Shown: positions 42,330-50,289 of the stretch, one piece after another
Layout of the letters: every line of letters starts with the position of its first letter
Position numbering within the stretch: position 1 is the first letter of the stretch
DNA from: Legionella taurinensis
GTDB lineage: Bacteria; Pseudomonadota; Gammaproteobacteria; Legionellales; Legionellaceae
Direction of reading: 5' to 3'
Length of the DNA stretch: 64,000 nucleotides
Assembly (NCBI RefSeq): GCF_900452865.1
Contig: NZ_UGOZ01000001.1
Location: 806,001 to 870,000, forward strand
Translations under genes and position numbers: made by a program
The notes under the pieces: model-generated
Database searches by the model: none
Seen by the model: only the letters and a program-made list of their open reading frames with translations
Told to the model about the DNA's origin: nothing

Positions 42330-42752
42330 ATGGAATTAGGTTATTTGCTGGTATTGGGGTATTGCACCTGGACGTTGATTTTATTGTTCAGTATTGGCTT
42401 ATTACGCGTCAGCCTCACCGTAAGCGGTCAACGCCGTGCCAACGCGTTTTCTCCGTTTGGCGATGAGGTGTCGCCTTTTGCCAATCGCTTATGCCGCGCC
42501 CATGCCAACTGTTACGAAAACCTTCCTGTGGTTTTAGGCGTGGTCTTTGTAGCCGCCATGACCCAGCAACTGTCTGTCATTAATCCCTTGGCGCTCACTT
42601 TGTTAACCTTGAGGGTACTGCAGTCCATTGTCCATGTCCTGTCGACCCGGGTTCTGGCTGTGCTTGTGCGTTTTGTGTTTTTTGTAGGGCAGGTGCTCAT
42701 CCTTTTCTACTGGATTATTCGCTTGTTCAGCCAGTCGATAGGCAGTGTTTAA
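42330..42752 (+). CDS. MAPEG family membrane protein (second)
   Basis: 140 aa, four hydrophobic helices. The conserved MAPEG element is visible as RLCRAHANCYENLPVVLGVV (R-A-x-x-N-x-x-E). Differs from the MAPEG gene at 5645 in its long polar first loop (SLTVSGQRRANAFSPFGDEV). Function unknown. Confidence 0.85.
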   Translation: MELGYLLVLGYCTWTLILLFSIGLLRVSLTVSGQRRANAFSPFGDEVSPFANRLCRAHANCYENLPVVLGVVFVAAMTQQLSVINPLALTLLTLRVLQSIVHVLSTRVLAVLVRFVFFVGQVLILFYWIIRLFSQSIGSV

Positions 42753-42790
42753 AACGGGTTGCCAAAACATGAAACACCCGCTTTTCTGAG

Positions 42791-42818
42791 TTGACGGCGT
42801 AGTAAATACGGCTAAAAT
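42791..42818 (+). promoter_or_regulatory. sigma-70 promoter of the His-rich coiled-coil gene
   Basis: TTGACG (42791-42796), 16-base spacer, TAAAAT (42813-42818), then AAGGAG at 42831-42836 before ATG 42844. No PmrA-like box is present here. Confidence 0.65.
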
Positions 42819-42843
42819 GGGCCTTCTAATAAGGAGATAACCC

Positions 42844-44571
42844 ATGCCGTTAGCCACTCTCGATATTCATCGTCTAGTCAGGGAAAAAACAAAGGTTGCC
42901 ATTGATCAATGCGGTTATGAGCAATTGCGAAACCTTTGTCTCGAGGTCAGGCCTTTAGAGTCAGTCATTCAGGCGGTAGCCGGTCTGCTTTCTACGGAAT
43001 GTGAAAAAGATAAAACAGAGAGTAAGGAATTGCTCACGCAGGCTTTCTTCAAACAACAGGAGGAAGAGGACAGCAAAGAAGACCTTCACGATAAACGTGA
43101 GGCTGAGAAAGACAGGCAATTGGCTGAATCCCTATCTCAGGCGCTCAACCGCTTAAACAAACAAATCATCCAGGAACAAAGTCATCTTGATACCCTTGCT
43201 TTACACCATCAGGGAATAAGCAATCAACTGCTTGACCTGAACAGGCAGATAAGTCAACTGGAAAGCATTCAGCACAGCCATGGTCACCCTACGGGTACTC
43301 ATCATCACGGGCATGCCGTGACTAGCCATCACCACGAACACACGCCGCTTAGTCATCATCATGGTCATGCCGTTGTGAGCCATCACCCTTCCGAGGACTG
43401 GCAGGCATTGACTTCCCGGCGTAGTCATCTTGAAGGGCAATGCCGTAATGCGGAGCTTGACGTGTGCAGCGCGAAAACCACCCTCAGTCAATTAAAAGCA
43501 GCCTATGACAAAAACAGTACTGAATTAGACACCATTCCTCGACGTGAAAAGGAGAGACAACAGCGCAGTTTTGACCGGGAAACGCGAACAAAAGCACGCA
43601 GCGAAGGCACAATGAATCAATTATCCGAAAAAAAACGCAAGGCACTGGAAAAGGACATCCTGTTCTGCCATAACAAACTGGACCAAAAGAAGGAGGAGTT
43701 GTTAAAGACAGCTACTGAAATCAGTTACCGCGACTGCATTGATGTTCTGCTTCACGACACAGACCTGAGCCGGCTCGGTTCGCAGAAAACGCCTTTGTTG
43801 CACATTGCCAGCACGATGAATGCCTACCTGCAGGAAAAAAAGAAAGAGACTCAGGAGAAGAGGAATCTTGAGCAGGCGGAGTCGCTTCACAACTCCCTGA
43901 AGCAGGCATTGGCGAATGCCAGAAAACGCCTGCAGAGTCTTGTGCAATCCAACCCCCAATTGCTGAAGCAAAACGAGCAATTGGCGGCGGAGAATGAGGA
44001 CTTACGTGTTCAGATCGCAGGGCGAGATCGTGCGCGTCGCCGTGCGCTGATTGCCTCAACCGTTGCTTTCTTCGCGGCGGCTCTTGGCATAGGCATTCCT
44101 TTCGCCCTGCCATTGACAACGCTGCCTGTCGCTGCCGGTTTATTGCCCCTGTTGTTTATACCGGGCGGAGCAGCCGCGCTGGCATTGGTTGGGTTGCTCA
44201 TTATGGTCCTGGTTTTTACCTTAATGAATAATGCGAGCCAGAGTCAACTTGAAGAAAAGACCAGCAAAATGAGGCAAAACACCCAAACCTGGCAGGATCA
44301 AACAGGGGAGGTCAGTGAACTTAACGAGAAAAAAATTCCTCAACTGGAAGAGGAGGTTAACAGAAGTTATTTAAGTGTGAATGAAATCAGAGGCAAAATA
44401 AGTTCTCATGCTGAAACAGCGGCTTTTTATCACAATAAAGCGTGCCAGATACAGACCATAACCATGCCGTTTGCGGCCAATCCAGAGAATTTTTTCCCTG
44501 GTCACGCGCAGAGTCCATATGCCCCCTCAGCACCGCCGGTGGATACGCAGGAGATGGACTTTAAACACTGA
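42844..44571 (+). CDS. coiled-coil membrane protein with a His-rich repeat, effector-like
   Basis: 575 aa. Long heptad-rich helices (residues ~75-140, ~185-400, ~470-520) flank two features. First, residues 144-181 hold 17 histidines in an imperfect repeat of HHHGHAV(T/V)SHH, encoded by a ~36-base DNA repeat. Second, a hydrophobic hairpin (~400-465: ALIASTVAFFAAALGIGIPF and LLPLLFIPGGAAALALVGLL) suggests membrane insertion. The tail (FFPGHAQSPYAPSAPPVDTQ) is Pro/Ser-rich. Coiled coil with a hydrophobic hairpin is the layout of Legionella effectors that act on host vesicle traffic; the His block could bind Zn, Ni or Cu. No family recognised. Confidence 0.65.
   Translation: MPLATLDIHRLVREKTKVAIDQCGYEQLRNLCLEVRPLESVIQAVAGLLSTECEKDKTESKELLTQAFFKQQEEEDSKEDLHDKREAEKDRQLAESLSQALNRLNKQIIQEQSHLDTLALHHQGISNQLLDLNRQISQLESIQHSHGHPTGTHHHGHAVTSHHHEHTPLSHHHGHAVVSHHPSEDWQALTSRRSHLEGQCRNAELDVCSAKTTLSQLKAAYDKNSTELDTIPRREKERQQRSFDRETRTKARSEGTMNQLSEKKRKALEKDILFCHNKLDQKKEELLKTATEISYRDCIDVLLHDTDLSRLGSQKTPLLHIASTMNAYLQEKKKETQEKRNLEQAESLHNSLKQALANARKRLQSLVQSNPQLLKQNEQLAAENEDLRVQIAGRDRARRRALIASTVAFFAAALGIGIPFALPLTTLPVAAGLLPLLFIPGGAAALALVGLLIMVLVFTLMNNASQSQLEEKTSKMRQNTQTWQDQTGEVSELNEKKIPQLEEEVNRSYLSVNEIRGKISSHAETAAFYHNKACQIQTITMPFAANPENFFPGHAQSPYAPSAPPVDTQEMDFKH
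43297..43388 (+). repeat. imperfect ~36-base tandem repeat coding the His block
   Basis: Two copies of a unit that reads CATCATCAcGGgCATGCC followed by GTnnnnAGCCATCACC, separated by about 12 bases. They encode HHHGHAVTSHH and HHHGHAVVSHH. Suggests local duplication inside the gene. Confidence 0.6.
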
Positions 44572-44608
44572 TTTTGGCTATCGCCGGTTGTTTGACGGCA
44601 GCGGGCGA

Positions 44609-47287
44609 TTAACTCTTGAAGTTGGAGGTAATGACGTGGATTGGGTTCTCATCCAGTTCGCCCCTGTGAATGACTGCATGGCTCTGCCTACTGTCGGCTC
44701 CTCTGTTCTGCATTTCAGGATCAGCGCTTGCCTGGGAAGCCGATTTTGTTTTGTCTCCCAGGTACTGAGTGCTGAGCCTGATTTTTCCGTCATAGCTTGT
44801 TTTTCTCAAGCCTGACATCTGTTCGTTGGCGTCTCGTTCCTCGGGCGTTTCAACGCGCGATGACATTAAGCCAACGGTCATGAGATCAACCGCGTCAGGG
44901 GAAATCAGGTGAATGGCGGCGAGAAATTTCGCCACGTACAATAAAGGATTGAAGCCGCGTGTTTCTGCATCATTGGTGACGGCGGTGCCAGTGGCCATTT
45001 CAACGTTATCGTGTTTGGTGCGTGTACTGCCATAGTTTTTAAAAAACGCCAGTTTGTCCTCTGCCGAGTCATTATAGCCCAGCAACACCCCTGTATCGGC
45101 AAATTGCCGGCGCAACGCGGCGCGTTGTTCGTCAATTTCACCGGCACGATCGGCGGCGCTCATGCAGCCGCCCATCAAGGCACCGATGCTTTCCGCCAGC
45201 AGCCCTTCGTAATTGGCCTTGGAAATTTCTTTCCTGTCGGCTAAATGCTTGATGTAGGAAGGGGCATTGAGCGGAAGGGCGAGAATAGTGAATACTGTGG
45301 CAAGCGTCCATAAGACGAATCGCGTGGTCCAATTGATTAGATGGCCAATCACCGGAACGGTGTCGCGAACGTCGCGGGTAAAATTGGAAATCGCGCGGCG
45401 CATGGAGCCAAACCAGGTTTCATGCACGGTGCATTTTAATTCGACAGCGGCTTGCAGGCTTAAATTAAGGGTTTCACGATTAAGCTCACCGAGATCGCCG
45501 GGAAGAGGGTTGTTCCGCAGGGTCGCGCTGAATTGTCTGACTGCCGCCTTCACTTTCTCGCCGCGGTGTTTATGAGGAGTAATCAGGGAGTGATCGCGTG
45601 ATTTTAAGAAATCGATAATCGTGCTAAAGTTGGGGTCATTCAATTGCTTGTTGCACTCTTCAAAGAGTTCGACGGCATTATTAATCAATTGCCGGGCATG
45701 ATTGACATCCTTATTGCGAATGCGGGCACGCGAATGCCACATGTTCACGCAATTGTTGGTTTCCAAAAGACTGACCTTTACCACCTGGTAGTCGTCATAC
45801 TGGTAGGTAGCAAGCAATTTCCCCCGCTTACCGGATGGGCCCTCGTACACCTCAATGCCGTTGTTTGTCTGCTTGAGTAACGATTTGTTTAGGATCACAA
45901 CCTGATGGGGTTTTCTTCGCTCACAAAGCACCAGGCTTTTTGACAACATGGTACGAACAGCCTCATTAGCCTCCTGTTTCGCATCGATGACACTGCCGTC
46001 AAAACCGCTGACGGCTTTGGTTTGATCAGGGGATAATGTGACTTCATCGCCGATTAATGTCTGGTGAAGAATCGTTAAAGGGATGGGGCGATTGTCAGCA
46101 CCCTGGAATAAACACCCCCAACTGTCCATAAAGGCGGTGATTTCCTGCGCCAGGCGAGCTTTGCTGAAAAGCTGCAGGTGATTGAAATCGGTCAGTTTCT
46201 GGCGCTCGATGGGATTTTTTATTTCGAGAGGGTCGGTAATGGCCATGCGCACATGATGTCCCATGTGCACCAGGCGATTGGTGTCATCGACAATAAAGTC
46301 GGTGCAATCAAAGGCATTGGCTGGATTGGGGGTAAAACGCGTCATGGGTGTGGAAGACAGGGAAGCAAGCTGTTCCTTGTTGGCATCCAGGAATTTTTGA
46401 AACCAGCTGTCGTTCATGCTGTCTTGGTTCAAACCCAGTTTCTCGGCAAAATCGTGAAGCCACATCCGTTCTTTTGTCTGCCATAAATCCAATCGGCTGT
46501 CGCTCTTCTTTAAGCGGAATTCCGAAGGACCAAAAGTCATCGGTTCGGCATAGCGTAGCATGGTATGAGACGAACCGGGCGTTTTTCTTTCTATGCTGCA
46601 GTGCGCAATGCAAAGATCCCGTTTCCAGACAAAGTCTCGTACGAGGCCAATCGCTTTTTCAGCATGGCTGCGTTTCTTAACCACATTGTATTCCACAAGC
46701 AGCGAAGCCAAGGCGGCATTAAACTGCTTTAATTCTTTCATGGCAGCAGCAATCTGTTTTTGACCGACTAAATTAGCTTCATGATTGGCCATTTGATTTT
46801 TGAAGTGGAAAAGTAGCTTCATCAGAGCGGCTATCGCCTTTTGATTGGGATGCTCCGTCAATGATTGCAGGGCGCCCTGGCTTTCCCGAAGCTTAAGCGG
46901 AAAAGCATGTTTTAATATTTCAATCACCGCATTGGCCGAATCAATGCCCCGGGCAAAAATATCAGACACATCACTGTTAAAATTCTTTTGGCGGGTGGGA
47001 TCGAAAACACGGATGGTTTTTTTGCCGAATGCTGAGCCTTCATCAAACTTGATTTTAACGGATTTAGTATTCAGATGCGCTTGACGTACGCCAATGAGGC
47101 GGTGCTGAAGCTCAGCCAATGCCTCAAGGTTTTTGTTTAAGTCGTTGGAGGAGGGGGGCGATACGGGATTGACGCTGGGTGCCATCAAACTGATCCAGCG
47201 AAGCTGCGCCCATTTTATTTTCTTTTCAAATTGAATATTGGCTATGGCTTGCTGCAACTCCAGAGCCTGCTGTTCAGTTAATGGCAT
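44609..47287 (-). CDS. 892-aa orphan protein, effector candidate
   Basis: Large protein without signal peptide. Helical N-terminal ~230 residues (LTEQQALELQQAIANIQFEKK), a mixed central region (~240-560) with SSTPMTRFTPNPANAFDCTD, PLTILHQTLIGDEVTL and VVILNKSLLKQTNNGIEVYE, then a hydrophobic helix (~660-690, WTTRFVLWTLATVFTILALPL) and a polar tail. I do not recognise a fold. ATG 47287 is preferred to TTG 47302. A PmrA-like box lies 63 bases upstream. Size, single membrane segment and regulation fit a Dot/Icm effector; function unknown. Confidence 0.65.
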   Translation of the reverse strand: MPLTEQQALELQQAIANIQFEKKIKWAQLRWISLMAPSVNPVSPPSSNDLNKNLEALAELQHRLIGVRQAHLNTKSVKIKFDEGSAFGKKTIRVFDPTRQKNFNSDVSDIFARGIDSANAVIEILKHAFPLKLRESQGALQSLTEHPNQKAIAALMKLLFHFKNQMANHEANLVGQKQIAAAMKELKQFNAALASLLVEYNVVKKRSHAEKAIGLVRDFVWKRDLCIAHCSIERKTPGSSHTMLRYAEPMTFGPSEFRLKKSDSRLDLWQTKERMWLHDFAEKLGLNQDSMNDSWFQKFLDANKEQLASLSSTPMTRFTPNPANAFDCTDFIVDDTNRLVHMGHHVRMAITDPLEIKNPIERQKLTDFNHLQLFSKARLAQEITAFMDSWGCLFQGADNRPIPLTILHQTLIGDEVTLSPDQTKAVSGFDGSVIDAKQEANEAVRTMLSKSLVLCERRKPHQVVILNKSLLKQTNNGIEVYEGPSGKRGKLLATYQYDDYQVVKVSLLETNNCVNMWHSRARIRNKDVNHARQLINNAVELFEECNKQLNDPNFSTIIDFLKSRDHSLITPHKHRGEKVKAAVRQFSATLRNNPLPGDLGELNRETLNLSLQAAVELKCTVHETWFGSMRRAISNFTRDVRDTVPVIGHLINWTTRFVLWTLATVFTILALPLNAPSYIKHLADRKEISKANYEGLLAESIGALMGGCMSAADRAGEIDEQRAALRRQFADTGVLLGYNDSAEDKLAFFKNYGSTRTKHDNVEMATGTAVTNDAETRGFNPLLYVAKFLAAIHLISPDAVDLMTVGLMSSRVETPEERDANEQMSGLRKTSYDGKIRLSTQYLGDKTKSASQASADPEMQNRGADSRQSHAVIHRGELDENPIHVITSNFKS

Positions 47288-47349
47288 TGTCTGCTGTTCC
47301 AAATTCGCTCACACATGTACATAAAATACCACAGTTTGCTTAGCTGATT

Positions 47350-47366
47350 ATTAACAGATTATTAAG
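47350..47366 (-). promoter_or_regulatory. PmrA-like box upstream of the 892-aa gene
   Basis: Minus strand reads CTTAATAATCTGTTAAT: TTAA cores 11 bases apart, with the extended form cTTAATaaT-N2-gTTAATaaT that is close to the Legionella PmrA consensus. The -10 at the usual distance is poor; TATTTT lies 21 bases downstream. Confidence 0.55.
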
Positions 47367-47450
47367 AGAAGTAGTTTCTGCGTCTTTTGTCCCATTGTTC
47401 TGTATCGAAAAACCGCTATGATAGGATTCTTTCACAAGGAGATTCACCTC

Positions 47451-48313
47451 ATGGAAAGCGTGGTTCGGCGTTTAGCCTTGGTATTGATTTTATTTGTTTT
47501 TTTGGCGAGCTGACGGCGCGGGCTTCGTCGCCTCCAATCGCATATACCGACACAGGGAAAGGGCCGGCTCTGGTATTTATCCATGCATTCCCCACAGATA
47601 AACGCTTATGGGTCCCACAACAAACCTTAGCCAGTCAGTTTCGTGTTATCAGCCTTGATTTGTGGGGGTTTGGCCAATCCCAATCCGTCAGTGGCGAAGC
47701 AGTCAGTATGAGTGACTATGCCGATGAGGTGGCCTTGCTTCTTCAGCACCTGCGGATTAAAAAAGCCATTGTTGCCGGGGAATCCATGGGAGGATATGTG
47801 GCCTTGGCTTTTTTGAAAAAATACCCGCTCAAGACAGCCGGTTTAATTTTATCGGACACGCAGTCCGTTGCAGACACCGTATCCATGCAGGAAAAAAGGG
47901 AACAGGCCGCTCAGGACATCCTGCAGCATGGAAACAAGGCTTTCATCGAGGGATTTTTGCCTAAGGCATTGTCCGCTCACGCCTCGACGGCGTTGCGAAC
48001 CTGGCTCCATCATGTCTTGTCGGCACAATCCCCCGCGGCCATGGCCTCAGCGTTAAGAGGCATGGCCATGCGAGAGGATGCCACCTCGCTTTTGGCCGAA
48101 ACGGACGTACCGGTTTTGTTTATAACCGGTGAGGAGGATGCGTTAATTGCTCCAGAGCAAAGCCGGGCCATGCAGGCCATCACCAAACAGAGCCGGCTTG
48201 TGGTTATTGAAGAAGCCGGTCATTTGGCGAATCTTGAAAAGCCAGGGGAGTGGAATCAGGCGGTGATCGATTTTTTTACCCTCGCCACTGGCGAGGAAGG
48301 CGATAAAAGATGA
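47451..48313 (+). pseudogene. exported alpha/beta hydrolase, signal peptide out of frame
   Basis: A clear start (ATG 47451, AAGGAG nine bases upstream, TATGAT -10 at 47417) opens a signal peptide, MESVVRRLALVLILFVFLAS, that hits a stop at once. The neighbouring frame carries the body: LTARASSPPIAYTDTGKGPA, FIHAFPTDKRLW (oxyanion region), VAGESMGGYVAL (nucleophile Ser), FITGEEDALIAP (Asp), EEAGHLANLEKP (His), ending at 48313. One extra T in the T7 run at 47497-47503 would join the two into a normal ~288-aa exported hydrolase. Either a sequence error, a recent mutation or slipped-strand phase variation. An unexported form could start inside the body frame. Confidence 0.75.
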
Positions 48314-48374
48314 ATTCTAAAAGGCTTTGGTGTAACCTAAGCCCGAGAAAACAGGAGAAGACAGGATGAGGTAG

Positions 48375-48674
48375 ATGACGGCGTATACGGTGTATATGCT
48401 TCGCTGTGAAAATGGCAGTCTATATACGGGCTACACGACTAATCTCGAGCGTCGCTACCAGGCCCATCTGGCAGGAAAATGCAAGTACACCCGCAGTTTT
48501 AAACCAGTCGAAATTGCTGCCCATTGGCAAGTCTTTGATAAGTCCGCCGCCTTAAAGCTTGAGCGATTTATCAAGACGCTGTCGCGCCAGGAAAAGGAAG
48601 CCTTGTTGACGTTGCCCAGTCTTTGTCCATTCATGACTAATACCCCGGATAAACGGGAGGTTGAGGAAAGCTGA
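48375..48674 (+). CDS. GIY-YIG endonuclease-like protein (UPF0213)
   Basis: 99 aa. GIY-YIG fold signature VYMLRCENGSLYTGYTTNLERRYQAHLAG with the conserved Arg and Tyr, then KYTRSFKPVEI and a catalytic-type Glu in LKLERFIKTLS. Stand-alone UPF0213 proteins are probably DNA-processing enzymes of unknown role. Its stop overlaps the next ATG by one base (TGATG), so the two are coupled. Confidence 0.9.
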   Translation: MTAYTVYMLRCENGSLYTGYTTNLERRYQAHLAGKCKYTRSFKPVEIAAHWQVFDKSAALKLERFIKTLSRQEKEALLTLPSLCPFMTNTPDKREVEES

Positions 48675-50089
48675 TGAATCAAAAAGTGTTTGTAAACCGC
48701 ATTTTGAATATGAAGAAAATCAAGTACATTGGTCTGGATATGGACCATACCTTGCTCCGCTACAACACCAAAAAACTTGAAACGCTGGTTTACACGCTGG
48801 TTGTGGAAAAATTAATCAGCCACAACAATTATCCTGCCGCTATCCGAAGCTTTCAGTTTAATTTCGATGACGCCATTCGAGGTTTGGTGATTGACAGCAA
48901 AAATGGCAACCTGCTTAAACTGAGCCGGTATGCGGCCATTCGTCAGAGTTATCATGGCACGCGCCCCATCAGCTACGTTGAGCAGCAGGAGATTTACCGC
49001 AGTATCTATGTGGATTTAAGCGATGCCAATTACAAGGCCATTGATACCTCCTTCTCGATTGCTTTCGCTGTGTTGTACAGCCAGCTGGTGGATTACAAAG
49101 ACGAATACCCCAATCAGTTGCCAAGCTATCACGACATTGCCATGGACGTGCTGAAATACGTCGACATGGCGCATGCCGATGGCAGCCTTAAAAAAGCGAT
49201 CAGTGAGAACCTCAATGAGTATGTCATCAAGGATAAGGATGTGGTGGAGGGGCTTCAATGGTATATCCGCCATGGTAAAAAGATTTTTGTACTGACCAAT
49301 TCCGATTATTTTTATACCAAACTGATGCTCGATTATGCCATTAACCCCTTTCTTGACGAGGGGAAAGACTGGACCAGTTTGTTTGAGTTTGTGATTACTC
49401 TGGCGAATAAACCGCGGTTTTTTTATGACAATCTGCGCTTTTTACACATTAATGCGGCGGATGGCAGCATGACCAATTTGAACGGGCCAATTGTTCCTGG
49501 GATTTATCAAGGCGGCTGTGCCAATAAATTCACTCATGATCTTAACTTGAAGGGTGATGAAATTCTTTACATCGGTGACCATATTTATGGCGACATTGTC
49601 CGTTTAAAGAAAGATTGTAACTGGCGCACGGCGTTGGTAGTCGAAGAATTGGGCGATGAAATTGAGGCCCAGGCTAAAGCCTTGCCGACCACGCTGAAAA
49701 TCGGTGAAGCCATGAATGTTAAAAAAACACTGGAGCAGCAGTATGTGGAACTCTGTACCCAACGCATCGATGAGCACTCCAACGCCTTTGATGAGGACAT
49801 CAATGAATTACAGAAAAAATTAACCGCCATTGATGCGGAGTTGGCGAAACTTCTGCAGGAGCAGCATCAGTATTACAATCCGAAATGGGATCGGGTTTTC
49901 CGAGCCGGTGCTGAGGAAAGTTATTTTGCCTATCAGGTGGATCGTTTTGCCTGCATTTACATGGCGAAGTTGTCTGATTTGTTGGCGCATTCACCCATCA
50001 CCTATTTTCGCGCCAATCGCAGACCCCTGGCACATGACATTGATTTTATCGCGGCAACTCCCACGGCGGATAAATACCCCCCGCGTTAG
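48674..50089 (+). CDS. HAD-family 5'-nucleotidase, cN-II type
   Basis: 471 aa cytosolic purine nucleotidase. HAD motif I is GLDMDHTLLRY (both catalytic Asp), motif II FVLTNSDY, and motif III ILYIGDHIYGDIVRLKKD. The insertions (FDDAIRGLVIDSKNGNLLKL, FVITLANKPRFF) are those of cytosolic 5'-nucleotidase II, a family mainly of eukaryotes with a characterised GMP/IMP-preferring homologue in L. pneumophila. A coiled segment near residues 370-400 follows the catalytic core. Good support for a Legionellaceae source. Confidence 0.93.
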   Translation: MNQKVFVNRILNMKKIKYIGLDMDHTLLRYNTKKLETLVYTLVVEKLISHNNYPAAIRSFQFNFDDAIRGLVIDSKNGNLLKLSRYAAIRQSYHGTRPISYVEQQEIYRSIYVDLSDANYKAIDTSFSIAFAVLYSQLVDYKDEYPNQLPSYHDIAMDVLKYVDMAHADGSLKKAISENLNEYVIKDKDVVEGLQWYIRHGKKIFVLTNSDYFYTKLMLDYAINPFLDEGKDWTSLFEFVITLANKPRFFYDNLRFLHINAADGSMTNLNGPIVPGIYQGGCANKFTHDLNLKGDEILYIGDHIYGDIVRLKKDCNWRTALVVEELGDEIEAQAKALPTTLKIGEAMNVKKTLEQQYVELCTQRIDEHSNAFDEDINELQKKLTAIDAELAKLLQEQHQYYNPKWDRVFRAGAEESYFAYQVDRFACIYMAKLSDLLAHSPITYFRANRRPLAHDIDFIAATPTADKYPPR

Positions 50090-50127
50090 GTAAGACTGCC
50101 TGCTGTAATCCCTCACGTCGACTCACC

Positions 50128-50145
50128 GCCCTCTCAGGAGAGGGC
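50128..50145. terminator. hairpin after the nucleotidase gene
   Basis: GCCCTCT-CAGG-AGAGGGC, a perfect 7-base stem 38 bases after the stop codon. No T tract. It may be a terminator or a dispersed repeat fragment; the rest of the ~200-base gap holds the promoter of the next gene. Confidence 0.4.
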
Positions 50146-50225
50146 GAAGCGACGCCAATGGTGCTGTCGGGAGGGTCGAATCATGCGCTGCAGTCATCCA
50201 CTTTATTTTTAATCAATCACTGGCT

Positions 50226-50258
50226 ATTAATTCTTCCTTAATCTGTCTTTGTTATTCT
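50226..50258 (+). promoter_or_regulatory. PmrA-like box and -10 of the CE-protease gene
   Basis: ATTAAT-TCTTC-CTTAAT (50226-50242) has TTAA cores 11 bases apart; TATTCT (50253-50258) follows after exactly 10 bases, the same spacing as at the 826-aa gene. The start codon is 31 bases further on. Confidence 0.58.
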
Positions 50259-50289
50259 AAACGCCTAAAGTGTGTTGCGGGTATTGGTC

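Noticed and set aside
43297..43388. CRISPR-like repeats
   Set aside because: Only two imperfect units, in frame inside a coding region, encoding a His-rich protein repeat.
47387..47496. N-terminal extension of the alpha/beta hydrolase frame
   Set aside because: It contains the promoter and ribosome-binding site of the true start at 47451; open only by chance before the frameshift.
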